A DNA stretch of 64,000 bases from Roseimaritima ulvae. GTDB taxonomy: Bacteria; Planctomycetota; Planctomycetia; Pirellulales; Pirellulaceae. Where the stretch lies: contig NZ_CP042914.1 in assembly GCF_008065135.1 (NCBI RefSeq), positions 5,499,404 through 5,563,403 of the forward strand. The letters are read 5' to 3'. A model generated the notes under the pieces. The model made no database searches. It was not told the origin of the DNA and saw only the letters and a program-made list of their open reading frames with translations. Positions 61,911 through 64,000 of this stretch are shown one piece after another (the stretch's first letter is position 1; each line of letters opens with the position of its first letter). The position numbers and the translations under genes are program-made.

Positions 61911-62938
61911 TGGGCGGCAGCCTCGGCAGCCGGCGTTTTCGCAGCGGGGGTTTTCGCAGTCGCAGCCGAGGTCTTGGCGTCGTCGCGGAGCGTCAGCCAT
62001 TTATCGGCGGGCGGTTGATCGGGATCCGCCTGCGCAGGATCGCGAGGCTGCGGATCGTCGCTGGGCAGCGGAATCGGAATCATAATCAATCGCACCGGCG
62101 TCATCTCATCCGGCACTCGGCCCTCGGCGGCGCTAAACTGTAAGGCTCCGGTGTCCTTGCTGCTCATCACCGGCACGTCCAACATCGCGGAGCTGAAATT
62201 GGAGACGCAGACCAAATCGCCCGAGTCGGCTTCGTAGTAAACCTGTCCGTCTGCAGGGTCTTTCCAGAAGTTACTGCCGGCAAACACCCAATCCTCTTGC
62301 AGGGCTTTTTTGGTGCCGGTTTTGACCACCCATTTCCGGGCATCGGTTTTCTGCAGCTTGCCTTGTTTGTCGTACCACAGTACCCAGATGCGGATCGGTT
62401 GGCCGGTGGCGGACACGTATTTGGGAACCCATTGCACGGGGGTGCCGGTTTGGGCTCCGATGGCCAGCAGGGCGGTATGCACGTCGCGGCTGCGAGCCAA
62501 CACGGCGACCACGGATTCGTGTTCCTTGGTGCCCGCCGGGCAGGCGAACATTTCCAACATCCCACGGCTCATCGCCACGTACCCATCGACGATCACCTGC
62601 TTGCCTTTCCTATCGACCCACAGCCGACCGTCCTTGGTTAAACGCACAACGTCCTGAGGCGGTTCGAACATTTTTTTCACATTGTCGACCGGGTCGGGAG
62701 CGGTCGCCAACAGTGCGGCCGTTTGGGCGTCCGCATCTTCGGACGGCGGGGCATCCAGCGCGGATTCTTGTCCCGCGGTATCGCCGGCCACCGCGGGACT
62801 GGTCGGCAACTGCCGCTCGGCAGAGCTTTCCGCCCCCGCGGCTGTCTCCTGCGGCGGCTGCACCGCCACAGCCAGCGGCGAAATCGCGAACAACAAGGCG
62901 GCAGAAAACCATGCGGTCAACATCAAGCGGGTGTTCAT
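61907..62938 (-). CDS. Exported YdjY-domain protein
   Basis: 343 residues from ATG 62938, chosen because it begins a signal peptide (LTAWFSAALLFAISPLAVAV). After a Pro/Ala-rich stretch, residues ~95-240 match YdjY (VRLTKDGRLWVDRKGKQVIVDG; GMLEMFACPAGTKEHESVVAVLA; VHTALLAIGAQTGTPVQW). A Pro/Asp/Ala-rich C-terminal tail follows with repeated KTPAA. The YdjY family is very common in planctomycetes and of unknown function. Divergent from the gene at 63049. Confidence 0.85.
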   Translation of the reverse strand: MNTRLMLTAWFSAALLFAISPLAVAVQPPQETAAGAESSAERQLPTSPAVAGDTAGQESALDAPPSEDADAQTAALLATAPDPVDNVKKMFEPPQDVVRLTKDGRLWVDRKGKQVIVDGYVAMSRGMLEMFACPAGTKEHESVVAVLARSRDVHTALLAIGAQTGTPVQWVPKYVSATGQPIRIWVLWYDKQGKLQKTDARKWVVKTGTKKALQEDWVFAGSNFWKDPADGQVYYEADSGDLVCVSNFSSAMLDVPVMSSKDTGALQFSAAEGRVPDEMTPVRLIMIPIPLPSDDPQPRDPAQADPDQPPADKWLTLRDDAKTSAATAKTPAAKTPAAEAAAQ

Positions 62939-63048
62939 ATAATACGTGTGACTGGGAGGACTCAGGAAAACAGGGTAAGATCCCCATTCTAAGTCTAGCG
63001 GGCGAATAACCACAAACCTATTTCCCAACTCCTCACTGCTTCCGGCTC

Positions 63049-64000
63049 ATGGCTACTGTTGCGAACAACAATCCTTCCGCGATAAACGATGTTTCCGCCA
63101 AGGCGGCTCCAGCGACCGGCGAGGCCCGGCAATGGCCCGAGTTACAAAAACGGATTGCCAAGCGGTCCAAGAGCCGTGCGTTAGCAAACCTGTGGCCCGA
63201 CTGGGACCCCCACAGCGGGCCCCTGCGATGGGGATACGCCGCGGCCAGCGGTGACCGACTGCCCGACTGCGTGCACGCCCTGTCGCTGTTGGCGGCCGGC
63301 CAGCCCGTTCCTAAACGGCTGCGAGTGGATTATGCCGAAGCCGCCGAGGCGTTCTGCGATTCGCTCAGCAGTCCCGGCCTGGGAGCGGTTGACTACGCTC
63401 AGATCCTCACCTGGGCCTATGCCTTGCCGGCGCTCAGCGAACAGCTTGATGAACGCTTGTGGTGGGACGTCTTGAATCGCCTACAAACCCTGCAGCGATC
63501 AGCGGTCGAACAGAGTGGCGAGGAGTCGCTGCTGCACTTGATGCTGGGCGGTGAACTGGGACTGGTGCTGGCTTGGCGGTTGGCCGATTTGCCGTCCTGC
63601 GAAGCCATGCTTAAGCCGGCGACGCAAGCCGCGCTGCAATGGTTTCATCGCGGCGAAGAAGCCATCGACGCCGCGTTGGCCGACGGCGGAGTGTATTCAC
63701 GGTTGGCGTTGGCGTCCGGCATGCGAACCCGCTGTTTGCTAAAAACCGCCGGGAAAAGAAAACTAAAATCTGCCCAACAAAACGTGCTCTGGCAGCTGGT
63801 CACGTGGGCCGCCGCCACCACCAACGCCAACGGCACGGCCGTCTTCTCGTCCGCACCGGCCACCGCCCTCCGCGATGATACTCACAAAAACGGTTTGCTC
63901 TACACCGCCGCCAAAGAACTCGACACGGCATCGCTGACGCCGGCGGTAGCGGCCGCGTTGGGGCATTCGAAAAGCAAGGGCCGTCTGGCTTGGCAGGTTA
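63049..64000 (+). CDS. Unknown protein, 3' truncated by the window end
   Basis: Open from ATG 63049 through the last base (317 residues visible), with no stop in the window. No signal peptide. The sequence is helical and rich in Ala, Leu and Trp (LWPDWDPHSGPLRWGYAAASG; LLHLMLGGELGLVLAWRLADL), recalling alpha/alpha-toroid proteins, but no motif is clear. Nothing better can be said without the rest. Confidence 0.6.
   Translation, partial: MATVANNNPSAINDVSAKAAPATGEARQWPELQKRIAKRSKSRALANLWPDWDPHSGPLRWGYAAASGDRLPDCVHALSLLAAGQPVPKRLRVDYAEAAEAFCDSLSSPGLGAVDYAQILTWAYALPALSEQLDERLWWDVLNRLQTLQRSAVEQSGEESLLHLMLGGELGLVLAWRLADLPSCEAMLKPATQAALQWFHRGEEAIDAALADGGVYSRLALASGMRTRCLLKTAGKRKLKSAQQNVLWQLVTWAAATTNANGTAVFSSAPATALRDDTHKNGLLYTAAKELDTASLTPAVAAALGHSKSKGRLAWQV

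Overview
The window reads as chromosome of a planctomycete, most likely the Rhodopirellula/Roseimaritima side of Pirellulales. The grounds are moderate-high GC, many secreted or membrane proteins of unknown function, giant surface proteins, a YdjY-domain protein, a RoxA-like dihaem cytochrome, the futalosine route to menaquinone (mqnA, mqnC), and palindromic repeats in many intergenic gaps. This placement is by recognition only; no search was run. No rRNA, tRNA, CRISPR array, integrase or insertion sequence was seen.

Layout. 1-3.3 kb: end of a repeat-rich surface protein, a CDP-paratose-epimerase-like SDR and a GT4 glycosyltransferase. 3.7-8.3 kb: a secreted protein, mqnA, mqnC, hemC and a small membrane protein. 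8.3-12.6 kb (minus): a tightly overlapping operon of a CpsB-like PHP phosphatase, a secreted HExxH peptidase, an XPB-type helicase and a Bax1/DUF790-like nuclease. 12.8-18.2 kb: a secreted protein, a DUF2752 protein, 6-phosphogluconolactonase, a PAP2 phosphatase, a GntP-type gluconate permease and an M19 dipeptidase. 18.4-21.6 kb (minus): a HAAS-type membrane protein with its PadR regulator, then a sulfite reductase. 22-24.6 kb: a PAS histidine kinase and an NtrC-type regulator. 24.6-30.2 kb (minus): two Rnk/GreA-C proteins, a 53-aa membrane peptide, a CBS/DUF3293 protein, a sialidase and OpgG. 30.8-33.8 kb: a small unknown protein, OpgH and an HU protein. 34.3-39.6 kb: a 1403-aa unknown protein, a secreted protein and YacG.

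39.7-46.1 kb is the most striking part. A metacaspase fused to an alpha/beta hydrolase overlaps by one base a 1223-residue protein that appears to join TIR-like, SLOG-like and CHAT protease regions. A conserved-looking helical protein follows. A good candidate sigma-70 promoter lies upstream. The architecture suggests a ligand-sensing, protease-executed defence or cell-death system.

46.9-58.1 kb holds a second unusual block: a secreted coiled-coil protein with a (Ala-Val-Pro)10 tract, a 1903-aa protein whose C-terminus resembles a secretin, and two secreted or membrane-linked small proteins. 58.3-64 kb has the dihaem cytochrome, a secreted acidic protein with duplicated domains, a YdjY protein overlapped by a small unknown gene, and the start of another unknown gene that runs off the end.
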